Shown: positions 52,621 to 61,746 of the stretch, piece after piece
Layout: each line of letters opens with the position of its first letter
Numbering within the stretch: the first letter of the stretch is position 1
NCBI RefSeq assembly: GCF_900116515.1
Contig: NZ_FPBA01000015.1
Coordinates: 62,001 to 126,000, forward strand
From: Geodermatophilus amargosae
GTDB lineage: Bacteria > Actinomycetota > Actinomycetes > Mycobacteriales > Geodermatophilaceae
Length of the DNA: 64,000 bases
Direction: 5' to 3'
Notes under the pieces: model-generated
Told to the model about the DNA's origin: nothing
What the model saw: the letters and a program-made list of their open reading frames with translations, nothing else
Databases searched by the model: none
Made by a program: the position numbers and the translations under genes

Positions 52621-53655
52621 TCAGATCTCGGACCGCAGCACCGCGGCCGCCTGCGCGAGGGACCGCATCTTCCCGGCGGCCGACGCCCGCGGGAGGTACT
52701 TCAGCCCGCAGTCGCTGGAGAGCACCAGCCTGTCCACGTCGACGTGGTCGAGCGCCCGCCGCACCCGGTCGGCGACCGTCTCCGGGGTCTCGACCTCCGG
52801 GGTCGACAGGTCGAGGACACCGAGCGCGATGCCCTTGCCCCGCAGGGGCCGCAGGGTCGTCGGGTCCAGGTGCGACTGCGCCGTCTCGACCGAGACGGTG
52901 TCGGCGGGTGTGTCGGCCAGTTCCGGCAGGAACGAGTAGCCGGCCGGCCGGTCCGAGACCATCGCCGCGTAGCCGAAGCACAGGTGCACGTGCACCGGGC
53001 CGGCGGCGTCGGCCACGGCGCGGGTCACGGCCTCGGCGCCGTGGCGGCGGGCCACCTCGGGACGCGCCTGCAGCCAGGGCTCGTCCACCTGGACGATGTC
53101 GGCGCCGGCGGCGAACAGGTCGGCGATCTCCTCGCGGACGACGTCGGCGTACGCCATGGCCAGCGCCCGGTCGTCGCGGTAGTGCTCGTCCTGCGTCTGC
53201 TGCGCCATCGTGAACGGCCCGGGCACCGTGATCTTGATCGCGCGGTCGGTGTGCGCGCGGAGGAACCGGACGTCGTCCGCCTGGACCGGCGACGGCCGGC
53301 GGATCTCGCCGGTCACCCGCGGCACCGGGATGTCGATCCCCGAGCGGTTGCGCACCGTCCCGGGGTGCTCGAGGTCGAGGCCGTCGAGGGCCGTCGCGAA
53401 GTGGTTGGAGTAGGACTCGCGGCGGATCTCCCCGTCGGTCACCACGTCCAGGCCGGCCTCCTCCTGCGCGCGCACGGCCGCCAGGGTGGCGTCGTCCTGG
53501 GCCTCCTGCAGGTGCTGCGGCGGGATGCGCCACAGCTCCCGCGCCCGGACCCGCGGAGGGAACTGGTGGCCCAGCCGCTCCCGGTCGATGAGCCAGTCCG
53601 GCTGGGGCAGGCTGCCCACGATCATCGTGGGCAGCGGGGGCAGCAGGGCCGGCAT
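52621..53655 (-). CDS. MetE-like (cobalamin-independent methionine synthase C-terminal family) transferase
   Basis: A 344-residue protein with the UROD/MetE barrel only, far shorter than full MetE (about 750). It carries the zinc motif HxC in VHVHLCFGYA and the distal Cys in SSDCGLKYLP, plus the EEAGLDVVTDGEIRRESYSN block conserved in the family. Such short MetE-like proteins include alkyl-thiol transferases such as epoxyalkane:coenzyme M transferase and uncharacterised methyltransferases; true homocysteine methylation is not implied. ATG 53655 has AGGAGG at good spacing. It is followed at the 5' side by a 15-bp tandem repeat and then an SDR gene. Confidence 0.85.
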   Translation of the reverse strand: MPALLPPLPTMIVGSLPQPDWLIDRERLGHQFPPRVRARELWRIPPQHLQEAQDDATLAAVRAQEEAGLDVVTDGEIRRESYSNHFATALDGLDLEHPGTVRNRSGIDIPVPRVTGEIRRPSPVQADDVRFLRAHTDRAIKITVPGPFTMAQQTQDEHYRDDRALAMAYADVVREEIADLFAAGADIVQVDEPWLQARPEVARRHGAEAVTRAVADAAGPVHVHLCFGYAAMVSDRPAGYSFLPELADTPADTVSVETAQSHLDPTTLRPLRGKGIALGVLDLSTPEVETPETVADRVRRALDHVDVDRLVLSSDCGLKYLPRASAAGKMRSLAQAAAVLRSEI

Positions 53656-53734
53656 CCGATCCTCCTGGGGGCGGGGCGCAGCGACTCGCGTCGCCTCGGG
53701 CATCTCGATGCGCCCCATCGTCCTGGAGCCTCCC

Positions 53735-53779
53735 GGCACCGACCACACCGGCACCGACCACACCGGCACCGACCACACC
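53735..53779. repeat. 15-bp perfect tandem repeat, three copies
   Basis: GGCACCGACCACACC is repeated three times head to tail in the 184-base gap between the MetE-like gene and the SDR gene (both on the minus strand). It may sit in the MetE-like promoter/leader region, about 80-125 bases upstream of its start. The unit length matches the tandem arrays at 10156 and 59712. Confidence 0.95.
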
Positions 53780-53839
53780 GGCAGGTGGAGCCGCTGCGCT
53801 GCTGGTCGGTCCGAGGAGCTCCCCGACGTCTCCCGGCCG

Positions 53840-54694
53840 TCAGCGCAGCACGACGCCGGCGTCCACGCGCATCTCCAGACCGGTGACGTAACGCGCGTCG
53901 TCCGAGGCGAGGAAGCGCAGCGCGGCCGAGGTGTCCCGCGTCTCCATCCAGCCGATCGGGATGACGTGCTGCGGACGGGAGGCCATCTCGTACTCCTCGT
54001 CGGTCGGGGCGGGGTTGTCCGGGAGGAAGAGCCGCTTGTTGGTCTCGGTCATGTAGATCGCGGTGTTGACGTTGGTCGGCGACAGGACGTTGACCCGGAT
54101 GAAGTGCGGACCGAGCTCGGCCGCCATCGGCTTGAGCATGCCGACCAGCGCGGTCTTGGCCGCCACGTAGTGGGTGATGTTCTGGAACCCCTTGGTCGCG
54201 CCGGCGGAGGCGATCATGATGATCGCCCCGCCGCGGCCCCCCTCGATCATGGCCGGGGTGGCCGCGCGCACGGTGTGCCAGACACCGGTGAGGTCGGTGT
54301 CGACGGTGTCCTTCCAGTTCTGCAGGCTGATCTCCCAGAAGGGACCGGCGCCCGCGAGGATGCCGGCGTTGGCGACCACGACGTCGACCCGGCCGAACTC
54401 CGCGAGCCCCTTGGCCAGCACGGCCTCGACCGCGGCGTAGTCCCGGACGTCGGCCCGCTCGGCGATCATCCGCCGGCCGGTGGCCTCGACCAGGGCGCGG
54501 GTCTCCTCGAGGTCGGCCTCGGTGGCCATGGCCGTGCTGGCTCCCGGGATGTCCTCGCAGATGTCGAAGCCGATGACGTCGGCGCCCTCCTTGGCGAGGT
54601 CGACGGCGAACTGCCGGCCCTGCCCGCGCGCGACCCCGCTGATGAAGGCGACCCTGCCCGCGAAGCGGCTGGGGTCGAACGACGGTCCGGTCAT
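53840..54694 (-). CDS. SDR, mycofactocin-dependent type
   Basis: A 284-residue SDR. The cofactor motif SGVARGQGRQFAVDLAKEGA, an inserted acidic stretch after the second strand (GFDICEDIPGAS), NAGIL, catalytic Ser in MIASAGATKG and Tyr/Lys in YVAAK form the active site. The ARGQGR glycine loop and the insert after strand 2 are hallmarks of mycofactocin-coupled SDRs, which keep NAD bound and pass electrons to the peptide-derived redox cofactor mycofactocin (carveol dehydrogenase-like). It should oxidise an alcohol. The mycofactocin biosynthesis genes are not in this window. ATG 54694. Confidence 0.88.
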   Translation of the reverse strand: MTGPSFDPSRFAGRVAFISGVARGQGRQFAVDLAKEGADVIGFDICEDIPGASTAMATEADLEETRALVEATGRRMIAERADVRDYAAVEAVLAKGLAEFGRVDVVVANAGILAGAGPFWEISLQNWKDTVDTDLTGVWHTVRAATPAMIEGGRGGAIIMIASAGATKGFQNITHYVAAKTALVGMLKPMAAELGPHFIRVNVLSPTNVNTAIYMTETNKRLFLPDNPAPTDEEYEMASRPQHVIPIGWMETRDTSAALRFLASDDARYVTGLEMRVDAGVVLR

Positions 54695-54749
54695 GTCCCT
54701 GCTCCTGTTCCTGATCTGTCGGTCCGTCCGGTCGCCCGGGCGGTGGCGG

Positions 54750-55326
54750 TCACCGGCGGGGAGGCTGGCCGCTGCCGGCCCGGAGTCCTCCGTCGACCGG
54801 TAGGACCACTCCGGTGACGAACCGGGCGTCCAGGCCGGCGAGGAAGGCGATGACGTCGGCGACCTCGGCTGGCTCCGCTGCCCGGCCCATGGGGATGCGC
54901 CGGAGGAACTCCGCGACGTCCTCGGCCGGGATGTCCGCGGTGGCGTCGGTCGACGTCAGCGACGGGGCGACGGCGTTGACCCGCACCCCGCGGTCGGCGA
55001 ACTCGACCGCCAGCGACGGGGTCAGGTCGACCAGCGCGCCCTCGGCCGCGTTGTAGCCGCTCATGCCCGCATCACCGCCGAGGCCCGCGACCGACGCGAC
55101 GTTGACGCTGCCGCCACGCGCCAGGAGGAACGTCAGCGCGGCCTGCGTGACGAGCACGACCGACTCCACGTCCGCCGCCATGACCGCCCGCCAGGCGGTC
55201 AGCGTCACGCGCTCGAACGCCGAGGTGAGCGAGAGCCCGGCGTCGTTCACCACGACGTCGATCCGCCCGAAGGCGGAATCCGTGGCGGCGACCATGGCAC
55301 TGACGGCATCGGCGTCGGTGACGCGG
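54750..55326 (-). pseudogene. SDR remnant, 5'-truncated
   Basis: The frame starts in mid-protein: VTDADAVSAMVAATDSAFG is the usual region after the NAD-binding motif, and the first 60 or so residues (TGxxxGIG) are missing. The coding character stops exactly at the iolA stop (55327), so the gene was cut there. Further decay shows: NNAG is NDAG and the catalytic YxxxK is YNAAE, with Lys replaced by Glu. The C terminus (VTGVVLPVDGG) is intact. An ATG at 55295 could give a 181-residue product, but it could not bind cofactor normally. This marks a rearrangement edge. Confidence 0.8.
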
Positions 55327-56820
55327 TCAGACGTTCTGCGGGAACCCGAGGTTCAGGCCGCCGTGGCTGGGGTCCAGCCAGCGAGAGGTGATCACCTTGC
55401 CGCGGGTGAAGAAGTGCACGCCCTCGGCGCCGTGGGCGTGGGAGTCTCCGAAGAGGCTGTTCTTCCACCCGCCGAAGGAGTAGTAGGCCATCGGGACCGG
55501 GATCGGCACGTTGATGCCGATCATCCCGACCTCCACCTCGTGCTGGAAGCGCCGGGCGGCGCCGCCGTCGTTGGTGAAGATCGCGGTCCCGTTGCCGTAC
55601 TCGTTGCGGTTGATCAGCCCGACGGCGTCGTCGTAGGTGTCCACCCGCAGCACCGAGAGGACCGGGCCGAAGATCTCGTCGGTGTAGACGCTCATGTGCG
55701 GCTCGACGTGGTCGACCAGCGTCGGGCCGAGCCAGAAGCCGTCCTCGGCGCCGTCGGGCTGCACCTGGCGGCCGTCGACGACGACCTTCGCGCCCTCCTG
55801 CTCGCCGGCCTCGACGTAGGACTCGACGCGGTCGCGGTGCTTCCTGCTGATCAGCGGGCCCATGTCGCAGCCCTTGCGGCCGTCCCCGGTGCGCAGGGTC
55901 CGCGTGCGCTCGGCGATGCGGGCGACCAGGTCGTCACCGACCCCGCCGACGGCGAGCACCGCGCTGATGGCCATGCACCGCTCGCCGGCCGACCCGAACC
56001 CGGAGTTCACCGCCTGGTCGGCGGCCAGGTCGAGGTCGGCGTCGGGCAGGACGACCATGTGGTTCTTGGCGCCGCCGAGGGCCTGCACGCGCTTGCCGTG
56101 CCGGGTGCCGGTCTCGTACACGTAGCGGGCGATCGCGGTGGACCCCACGAAGGACACGGCCTTGACGTCGGGGTGCTCGAGCAGGCGGTCGACGGCGACC
56201 TTGTCGCCCTGCGCCACGTTGAAGACGCCGTCGGGCAGGCCGGCCTCCTTCCACAGCTCGGCCATCCAGATCGCCGCGGAGGGGTCCTGCTCGCTCGGCT
56301 TCAGGACGACGGTGTTGCCGGTGGCGATGGCGATGGGGAAGAACCACATCGGGACCATGGCCGGGAAGTTGAACGGGCTGATCACCGCCACCGGGCCGAG
56401 CGGCTGGCGGATGGAGAACACGTCGACGTTGGTCGAGGCGTTCTCGGTGAACCCGCCGCGCACCAGCGAGGGCACGCCGCACGCGTACTCGACGACCTCC
56501 TGGCCGCGGGACACCTCGCCGAGGGCGTCGTCGAGGACCTTGCCGTGCTCGGCGGTGATGATCGCGGCCAGCTCGGGCTTGCGGTCGTTGAGCAGCTCCC
56601 GGAACCGGAACAGCACCGCGGTGCGCTTGGCCAGCGAGGTGTCCCGCCAGCGGGGGAAGGCGGCGGTGGCGGCGGCGACGGCCGCGTCGACCTCCTCGGT
56701 GGAGGCGAGTGCGACCTCGCCGACGACCTCGCCGGTCGCCGAGTCGGTCACCTCGCCGGTGCGGCCGCTGGTGCCCTCGCGGCGGGCGCCGTCGATCCAG
56801 TGGGGGATGTGCTGGGCCAT
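55327..56820 (-). CDS. iolA: Methylmalonate/malonate-semialdehyde dehydrogenase (CoA-acylating)
   Basis: The enzyme (EC 1.2.1.27) converts malonate semialdehyde, the end product of inositol breakdown, to acetyl-CoA, and methylmalonate semialdehyde to propionyl-CoA. The 497-residue product is an aldehyde dehydrogenase with ISPFNFPAMVPMWFFPIA, cofactor loop FVGSTAIARYVYE and catalytic Cys in GSAGERCMAISAVL. The R-x-Q replacing the general base Glu is typical of CoA-acylating members (QALGGAKNHMVVLPDAD). It is the last gene of the iol operon, 12 bases after iolH, and its stop abuts the SDR remnant. Confidence 0.95.
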   Translation of the reverse strand: MAQHIPHWIDGARREGTSGRTGEVTDSATGEVVGEVALASTEEVDAAVAAATAAFPRWRDTSLAKRTAVLFRFRELLNDRKPELAAIITAEHGKVLDDALGEVSRGQEVVEYACGVPSLVRGGFTENASTNVDVFSIRQPLGPVAVISPFNFPAMVPMWFFPIAIATGNTVVLKPSEQDPSAAIWMAELWKEAGLPDGVFNVAQGDKVAVDRLLEHPDVKAVSFVGSTAIARYVYETGTRHGKRVQALGGAKNHMVVLPDADLDLAADQAVNSGFGSAGERCMAISAVLAVGGVGDDLVARIAERTRTLRTGDGRKGCDMGPLISRKHRDRVESYVEAGEQEGAKVVVDGRQVQPDGAEDGFWLGPTLVDHVEPHMSVYTDEIFGPVLSVLRVDTYDDAVGLINRNEYGNGTAIFTNDGGAARRFQHEVEVGMIGINVPIPVPMAYYSFGGWKNSLFGDSHAHGAEGVHFFTRGKVITSRWLDPSHGGLNLGFPQNV

Positions 56821-56832
56821 GGGAGGTGCCTC

Positions 56833-57708
56833 TCAGGGAAGGGTGCCGTCGGGGAAGTGCTTGGAGACCAGCTCGCGGATGGCGGCGAGCATGCGGGTGC
56901 CCGACTCGCGGGCCTCGTCGTCCCAGCCGAAGACGCAGGTGGTCAGGACGCCGTCGAAGCCGATCCCGGCCAGGGCGGCGAAGGCCTCGTCGAAGTCGAC
57001 GTCGCCGCGGCCGATCTCCGCGTGCTGGTGGACGCGGACGGGGTTGCCGGGCGGGTTGGTGATGTACCGGAGCCCGTCGGAGGCGGTGTGGTCCATCGAG
57101 TCGGCGACGTGCACGTGCGTGAGCAGGTCGCCGGCGTGCGCGATGATCCCCGGCGCGTCGTCGCCCTGGTGGAACGTGTGCGGCAGGCAGTAGAGGAAGG
57201 ACACGCACGGGCTGTCGATGCCCCGGACCATGTCGACCGCCGGGTGGCCGAGCTCGATGAAGTCGTCCGGGTGCGGCTCGAGCGCCAGCGTGAGGCCCTC
57301 CCGCTCGAAGACCGGCAGGAGCTCCTCCATGGAGCGCCAGAACATCGCCTCGGCGAGCTCCGGCGCCTCGGGCCGGCCGTTGAACTCGCTGTTCATCGTG
57401 TCGACGCCGAGCTCGACGCAGATCTCGATGGCGCGCCGCCAGTACCGGACCGCGGCCTGCCGCTCCACCTCACCGGGACCGGACCACCGCATGACCGGCA
57501 GCAGCGAGGTGACCCCCACGCCGGCGTCGGCGAGCCTCGTCTTGAACGCCCGGACGGTGGCGGTGTCCACCCGGGGGTGCTTGAAGAAGGGGACGAAGTC
57601 CTCGCGGGGGGAGAGCTCGATCCACTCGTAGCCCATGCGGGCCACGAGGTCGGGCAGCTCCAGCAGCGGTGTCGTCCGCAGCATCTGCGGGTCCAGGGCG
57701 ATCCTCAT
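56833..57708 (-). CDS. iolH: Sugar phosphate isomerase/epimerase-like protein IolH
   Basis: A 291-residue TIM-barrel protein of the xylose-isomerase-like (AP endonuclease 2) fold. Landmarks are [12 protein letters not shown] (early Glu), the [20 protein letters not shown] metal region, HVHVADSMD and a late [13 protein letters not shown], giving Glu/Asp/His/Glu metal ligands. In Corynebacterium and Bacillus iol clusters a protein of this type follows iolG and iolE; its exact step is not settled. Its ATG overlaps the stop of iolG (ATGA). ATG 57708. Confidence 0.85.
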   Translation of the reverse strand: MRIALDPQMLRTTPLLELPDLVARMGYEWIELSPREDFVPFFKHPRVDTATVRAFKTRLADAGVGVTSLLPVMRWSGPGEVERQAAVRYWRRAIEICVELGVDTMNSEFNGRPEAPELAEAMFWRSMEELLPVFEREGLTLALEPHPDDFIELGHPAVDMVRGIDSPCVSFLYCLPHTFHQGDDAPGIIAHAGDLLTHVHVADSMDHTASDGLRYITNPPGNPVRVHQHAEIGRGDVDFDEAFAALAGIGFDGVLTTCVFGWDDEARESGTRMLAAIRELVSKHFPDGTLP

Positions 57709-58772
57709 CGCTGCTCCATCCGGACCTCGGTGCGCCGGCCGGTGCGCAGCGCCTCCACGCCGGCGGCGCACACCGCCTGCGCCGCGTAGCCGTCCCAGAC
57801 GCCGGGCCCGTCGACGGTTCCCCGGCGGGCGGCGTCCACCCAGCGCTGGACCTCCAGGTCGTAGGCGAGGCCGAAGCGCTCGCGGAAGCCCGGGGCGACC
57901 GCGGTGCTGCGGACGGCGCCGCCCGGCCCGGTGTGCTGGCGGACCATCCCCTTGTGCAGACCGATCATCGCGCTGCCGTCCTCGCCGACGACCTCGGTGC
58001 GCACCTCGTAGGCCAGGCCGGTGCTCACGAAGCACTCGACGTCGACCATCCGGCCGCCGACGGTCTCGAGGAGCACCAGCAGCGGGTCGGACAGTCCCTG
58101 GGCGGCGTGCCGGGTCGCCCGCGGCCGCAGGACGGTGACCGCGGCGATCTCCTCGTCGAGCAGGAAGCGGGCGACGTCGACCTCGTGGACCACGGAGTCG
58201 TTGACGATCGACTCGGTGGTGACGCCAGCGGGGACGGCGGGGTTGCGGTGGGCGCAGTGCACCACCAGCGGCTCGCCGATGCCGCCGGCGGCGATCAGCT
58301 CGCGCAGTGCCGCGTACTCGGGGTCGAAGCGGCGCATGAACCCGACCTGCACCAGCCGCCGGCCGGTGCGGGCGGCGTGGGCGTCCTCGGCGCGGACGAC
58401 GGCCAGCGAGCTGTCGGCGTCCATGGTCAGCGGCTTCTCGCAGAGCACCGGGATGCCGCGGTCGATGCAGGCGAGCACCTGCTCCTCGTGGAACCGGCCG
58501 GGGCTGGCGATGACGACCGCGTCGACCTCGGGGTCGGCGACGGCGGCCAGTGGGTCGGTGACCACGCGGCAGCCGGGGACCCCGGCGGCGACCCGGCCGG
58601 CCCGGTCGGTGGCCGCGTCGCTGACGACGGCCACGCGGGCCCCGGAGACCCGGCCGTGCAGCCGGGCGACGTGGTCGGCGCCCATCAGGCCCACGCCGAG
58701 GACGGCGACGCGCAGGTCCGCGGGAACCGACACGGCCGCGCGGACGGCGGACAGGACCTCGGTGGCGGTCAT
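57705..58772 (-). CDS. iolG: Inositol 2-dehydrogenase (Gfo/Idh/MocA)
   Basis: The first enzyme of the pathway (EC 1.1.1.18) oxidises myo-inositol to 2-keto-myo-inositol with NAD. The 355-residue product has a Rossmann domain [20 protein letters not shown] (residues about 20-39), the family motif CEKPLTMD, and catalytic region [16 protein letters not shown] with the key Asp-x-x-x-His. [16 protein letters not shown] is characteristic of IolG. It lies between iolE and iolH with ATGA overlaps at both ends, so expression is tightly coupled. Confidence 0.93.
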   Translation of the reverse strand: MTATEVLSAVRAAVSVPADLRVAVLGVGLMGADHVARLHGRVSGARVAVVSDAATDRAGRVAAGVPGCRVVTDPLAAVADPEVDAVVIASPGRFHEEQVLACIDRGIPVLCEKPLTMDADSSLAVVRAEDAHAARTGRRLVQVGFMRRFDPEYAALRELIAAGGIGEPLVVHCAHRNPAVPAGVTTESIVNDSVVHEVDVARFLLDEEIAAVTVLRPRATRHAAQGLSDPLLVLLETVGGRMVDVECFVSTGLAYEVRTEVVGEDGSAMIGLHKGMVRQHTGPGGAVRSTAVAPGFRERFGLAYDLEVQRWVDAARRGTVDGPGVWDGYAAQAVCAAGVEALRTGRRTEVRMEQR

Positions 58773-59767
58773 GCCCGGTCCCCGGCGGAGGGGGTGCGCG
58801 GACGGCCGATCTCCATCGAGGGCAGCCCGCAGGAGCCGATGAGCCGGTGGGTGCGCTGGGCGATCGGGAGGGGCACGTCCGGCGGGCAGGGGTAGAGGTC
58901 GTGCTCGACGATGGCGAACACGTCGAGCCCGAGCCGCTCGACCTCCGCCAGCAGCGGCGGCAGGTCCGGCACGCCGTGCGGCGGCTCGATCATGGCGCCC
59001 AGCTGCACCGCCTTCGGGAACGGGACGTCCTCGGCGTGCACCCGCTCGATCACGGCCGGGTCGACCTGCTTGAGGTGCAGGTAGCCGATGCGATCGGGGA
59101 ATCGGCGGATCAGGTCGAGGTTGTCGCCGCCGTAGTAGCTGACGTGCCCGGTGTCGAGGCACAGCGGGACGTACCGCGGGTCGGTCGCGGCGAGGAAGCG
59201 CTCGATCTCGGACTGCCGGCCGACGTGGCTGTCGGCGTGCGGGTGGAAGGCGATGGCGAGGCCGTACTCCTCCTGCACCGCCCGGCCGAGCCGGTCCATC
59301 CCGGATGCCAGGCGCGTCCACCCCTCCTCCGGCAGGTCCCGGGGCTCGATGGCCTCCCCGGTCCTGTGGTCACGCCAGACGTCGGGGATGACCACCACGT
59401 GGGTGCCGCCCATCGCGGCGGTGAGCGTCGCGACGTCGCCGACCTGCCGCCACACGTCGTCCCAGGAGTCGGGGCGGTGCAGGTGCTCGAAGACGGTCCC
59501 GGCCGACACGCGCAGGCCGCGTGCGGCGAGCTCGTCGCCCAGCCGGGCCGGGTCGGTGGGCAGGTAGCCGAAGGGGCCCAGCTCGATCCACTCGTAGCCG
59601 GCCGCGCTGACCTCGTCCAGGAAGCGCTGCCAGGGGACCTGCTGGGGGTCGTCGGGGAACCAGACGCCCCACGAGTCGGGTGCCGACCCGATCCGGATGC
59701 GGGCTCCGCCGGTCGACTGCGGGGCCGTCGACTGCGGGGCGGGCGCCGCGGAGTGCTGCGCGGTCAT
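58769..59767 (-). CDS. iolE: Myo-inosose-2 dehydratase IolE
   Basis: IolE (EC 4.2.1.44) dehydrates 2-keto-myo-inositol to the trihydroxycyclohexanedione. The 332-residue protein has [20 protein letters not shown] at the start, typical of IolE, then [26 protein letters not shown] and [24 protein letters not shown] and a late Glu in VEHDLYPC complete the metal ligands of a TIM barrel. The first 20 residues include a duplicated STAPQ segment from a 15-bp repeat. ATG 59767 has GGAGGAGAGG. Its stop overlaps the iolG ATG. Confidence 0.94.
   Translation of the reverse strand: MTAQHSAAPAPQSTAPQSTGGARIRIGSAPDSWGVWFPDDPQQVPWQRFLDEVSAAGYEWIELGPFGYLPTDPARLGDELAARGLRVSAGTVFEHLHRPDSWDDVWRQVGDVATLTAAMGGTHVVVIPDVWRDHRTGEAIEPRDLPEEGWTRLASGMDRLGRAVQEEYGLAIAFHPHADSHVGRQSEIERFLAATDPRYVPLCLDTGHVSYYGGDNLDLIRRFPDRIGYLHLKQVDPAVIERVHAEDVPFPKAVQLGAMIEPPHGVPDLPPLLAEVERLGLDVFAIVEHDLYPCPPDVPLPIAQRTHRLIGSCGLPSMEIGRPRTPSAGDRA
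59712..59741. repeat. 15-bp tandem duplication inside iolE
   Basis: GTCGACTGCGGGGCC is followed at once by a second copy differing only in the last base. In protein terms it duplicates STAPQ in the disordered N terminus of IolE ([10 protein letters not shown]) and keeps the frame. The unit length is the same as two other arrays in the window. Confidence 0.9.
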
Positions 59768-59796
59768 GTGTTCCTCTCCTCCGGATGGGACGGTGC

Positions 59797-61746
59797 TCAG
59801 GGCTGGACGGGACCGCGCTCGGACGGCGTCAGGTACGGGTGCTGGCGTGCCTTCCACTGCTCGTAGACGGCGCGGGCGTGCTGCGTGCTCTCGAGGGTGG
59901 AGACCGCGCTGACCGGCACGTCCCACCACGACTCGCTGGAGGGCGCGTCGACCAGGGGGTCGGTCTCGACGTGGACGACGGTGGTGCGGTCGCTGGCCTT
60001 GGCCTTGCGCAGTGCGGCCTCCAGGCTCGGGCCGTCCTGGGCGGTGAGGACGTCGACACCGAGGCTGGCGGCGTTGGCGGCGAGGTCCACCGGGAGGACG
60101 TCGCCCTCGAGCCGGCCGTTCGCCGCGCGGGAGCGGTAGCGGGTGCCGAACCGCTGGGACCCCAGCTGCTCGGACAGCGCGCCGATCGAGGCGAAGCCGT
60201 GGTTCTGCACCAGGACCACGACGATCTTGACGCCTTCCTGGACGGCGGTGACCAGTTCGGTCGGCATCATCAGGTAGGAGCCGTCGCCGATCATGACGAA
60301 GACGTCGCGGTCGGGGCTGGCCATCCGGATGCCGATGCCCCCGGGGATCTCGTAGCCCATGCACGAGTAGCCGTACTCGACGTGGTAGCCCTTCGGATCG
60401 CGGACCCGCCACATCTTGTGCAGGTCACCGGGCATCGACCCTGCGGCACAGACCACGACGTCCCGCGGGGCGGAGACCTCGTTGACCAGCCCGATGACCT
60501 CGTTCTGGGTCAGCCGGCCGCCCTCGCCGGCGCTGGGGACCTCCGGGTGGTAGGCGGCCTCGACGGTGGCCTCCCACTCGACCGCGAGTTCCGCGGTGCG
60601 CGAGCGGTGGGCCTCGTCGACCGACCAGCCGGCCAGGGCGTCGGTGAGTGCGGTCAGCGCCTCGCGGGCGTCGGCCTGGACCGCGACCCCGGCGTGCTTC
60701 ACCACGTCGGGTGAGGCGACGTTGACGTTGACGAAGCGCACGTCCGGGTCGCTGAACGCCGTCCGTGACGCGGTCGTGAAGTCCTGGTACCGGGTGCCGA
60801 TGCCGATGACGACGTCGGCGTCGCGGGCCAGGGCGTTGGCCGCGGTCGTCCCGGTGGAGCCGAGGGCGCCCACCGACTGCGGGTGGTCGAAGGGCAGCGC
60901 GCCCTTGCCGGCCTGGGTCTGCGCGACCGGGATGCCGGTGGCGGTGGCGAAGGCGTCGAGGGCCCCGGTGGCGTGCGAGTAGATGACGCCGCCGCCGGCG
61001 ACGACGAGCGGGCGGCGGGCTGAGCGGATCACCTCGACGGCGCGCCGCAGGGCCGCGGGTTCCGGCAGCGGCCGTCCCACGTGCCAGGTGCGCTCGGCGA
61101 AGAGCTCCACCGGCCAGTCGAAGGCCTCGGCCTGCACGTCCTGCGGGAAGCAGAGGGTGACCGCGCCGGTCTCGGCCGGGTCGGTGAGCACCCGCATGGC
61201 GCCGAGCAGCGCCGCCGGCAGCTGCTCGGGCCGCCAGATGCGGTCGAAGTACCGCGACACCGGGCGGAAGGCGTCGTTGACCGTGACGTCGCCGGAGGCG
61301 GGCAGCTCCAGCTCCTGGAGGAGCGACCCGGCGGAGCGGGTGGCGAAGGTGTCGGCCGGCAGCAGCAGCACCGGCAGCCGGTTGATCGTCGCCAGCGCGG
61401 CGCCGGTGAGCATGTTGGTCGAGCCGGGCCCGACGCTGGTGGACAGCGCCCAGGTCTGCAGCCGGTCCTTGGCCCGGGCGTAGGCCACGGCGGTGTGCAC
61501 CATCGCCTGCTCGTTGCGGCCGAGCACGTAGGGCAGCGCGCCCGGCTCGTCCACCTCGGCCTGCAGCAGCGCCTGGCCGAGGCCGGCCACGTTGCCGTGG
61601 CCGAAGATGCCCAGGCAGCCGGCGAACAGCCGCTGCCGCTGCCCGTCGCGCTCGGTGTGCTGCTGCGCGAGGAAGCGGACGACGGCCTGGGAGACGGTCA
61701 GCCGGACGGTCTCGGTCCGGGCCGGGGGGTGGGACGGCGCGCTCAC
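59797..61746 (-). CDS. iolD: 3D-(3,5/4)-trihydroxycyclohexane-1,2-dione hydrolase
   Basis: IolD (EC 3.7.1.22) is a thiamine-diphosphate enzyme that opens the inositol-derived ring to 5-deoxyglucuronate. The 649-residue protein has the acetolactate-synthase-like architecture: YVLGRNEQAMVHTAVAYARA with the TPP-activating Glu (RNEQ), STSVGPGSTNMLTGAALA, and a central Rossmann-like domain. The TPP/Mg motif MIGDGSYLMMPTELVTAVQE (GDGS) is followed by VVLVQNHGFASIGALSEQ. GTG 61746 overlaps the iolB stop (GTGA). It lies 29 bases from iolE. Confidence 0.95.
   Translation of the reverse strand: MSAPSHPPARTETVRLTVSQAVVRFLAQQHTERDGQRQRLFAGCLGIFGHGNVAGLGQALLQAEVDEPGALPYVLGRNEQAMVHTAVAYARAKDRLQTWALSTSVGPGSTNMLTGAALATINRLPVLLLPADTFATRSAGSLLQELELPASGDVTVNDAFRPVSRYFDRIWRPEQLPAALLGAMRVLTDPAETGAVTLCFPQDVQAEAFDWPVELFAERTWHVGRPLPEPAALRRAVEVIRSARRPLVVAGGGVIYSHATGALDAFATATGIPVAQTQAGKGALPFDHPQSVGALGSTGTTAANALARDADVVIGIGTRYQDFTTASRTAFSDPDVRFVNVNVASPDVVKHAGVAVQADAREALTALTDALAGWSVDEAHRSRTAELAVEWEATVEAAYHPEVPSAGEGGRLTQNEVIGLVNEVSAPRDVVVCAAGSMPGDLHKMWRVRDPKGYHVEYGYSCMGYEIPGGIGIRMASPDRDVFVMIGDGSYLMMPTELVTAVQEGVKIVVVLVQNHGFASIGALSEQLGSQRFGTRYRSRAANGRLEGDVLPVDLAANAASLGVDVLTAQDGPSLEAALRKAKASDRTTVVHVETDPLVDAPSSESWWDVPVSAVSTLESTQHARAVYEQWKARQHPYLTPSERGPVQP

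Noticed and set aside
52621-53778. Longer start for the MetE-like gene reading through the 15-bp repeat
   Set aside because: The extension would encode low-complexity WSVPV repeats, while ATG 53655 has an AGGAGG site and fits family length.
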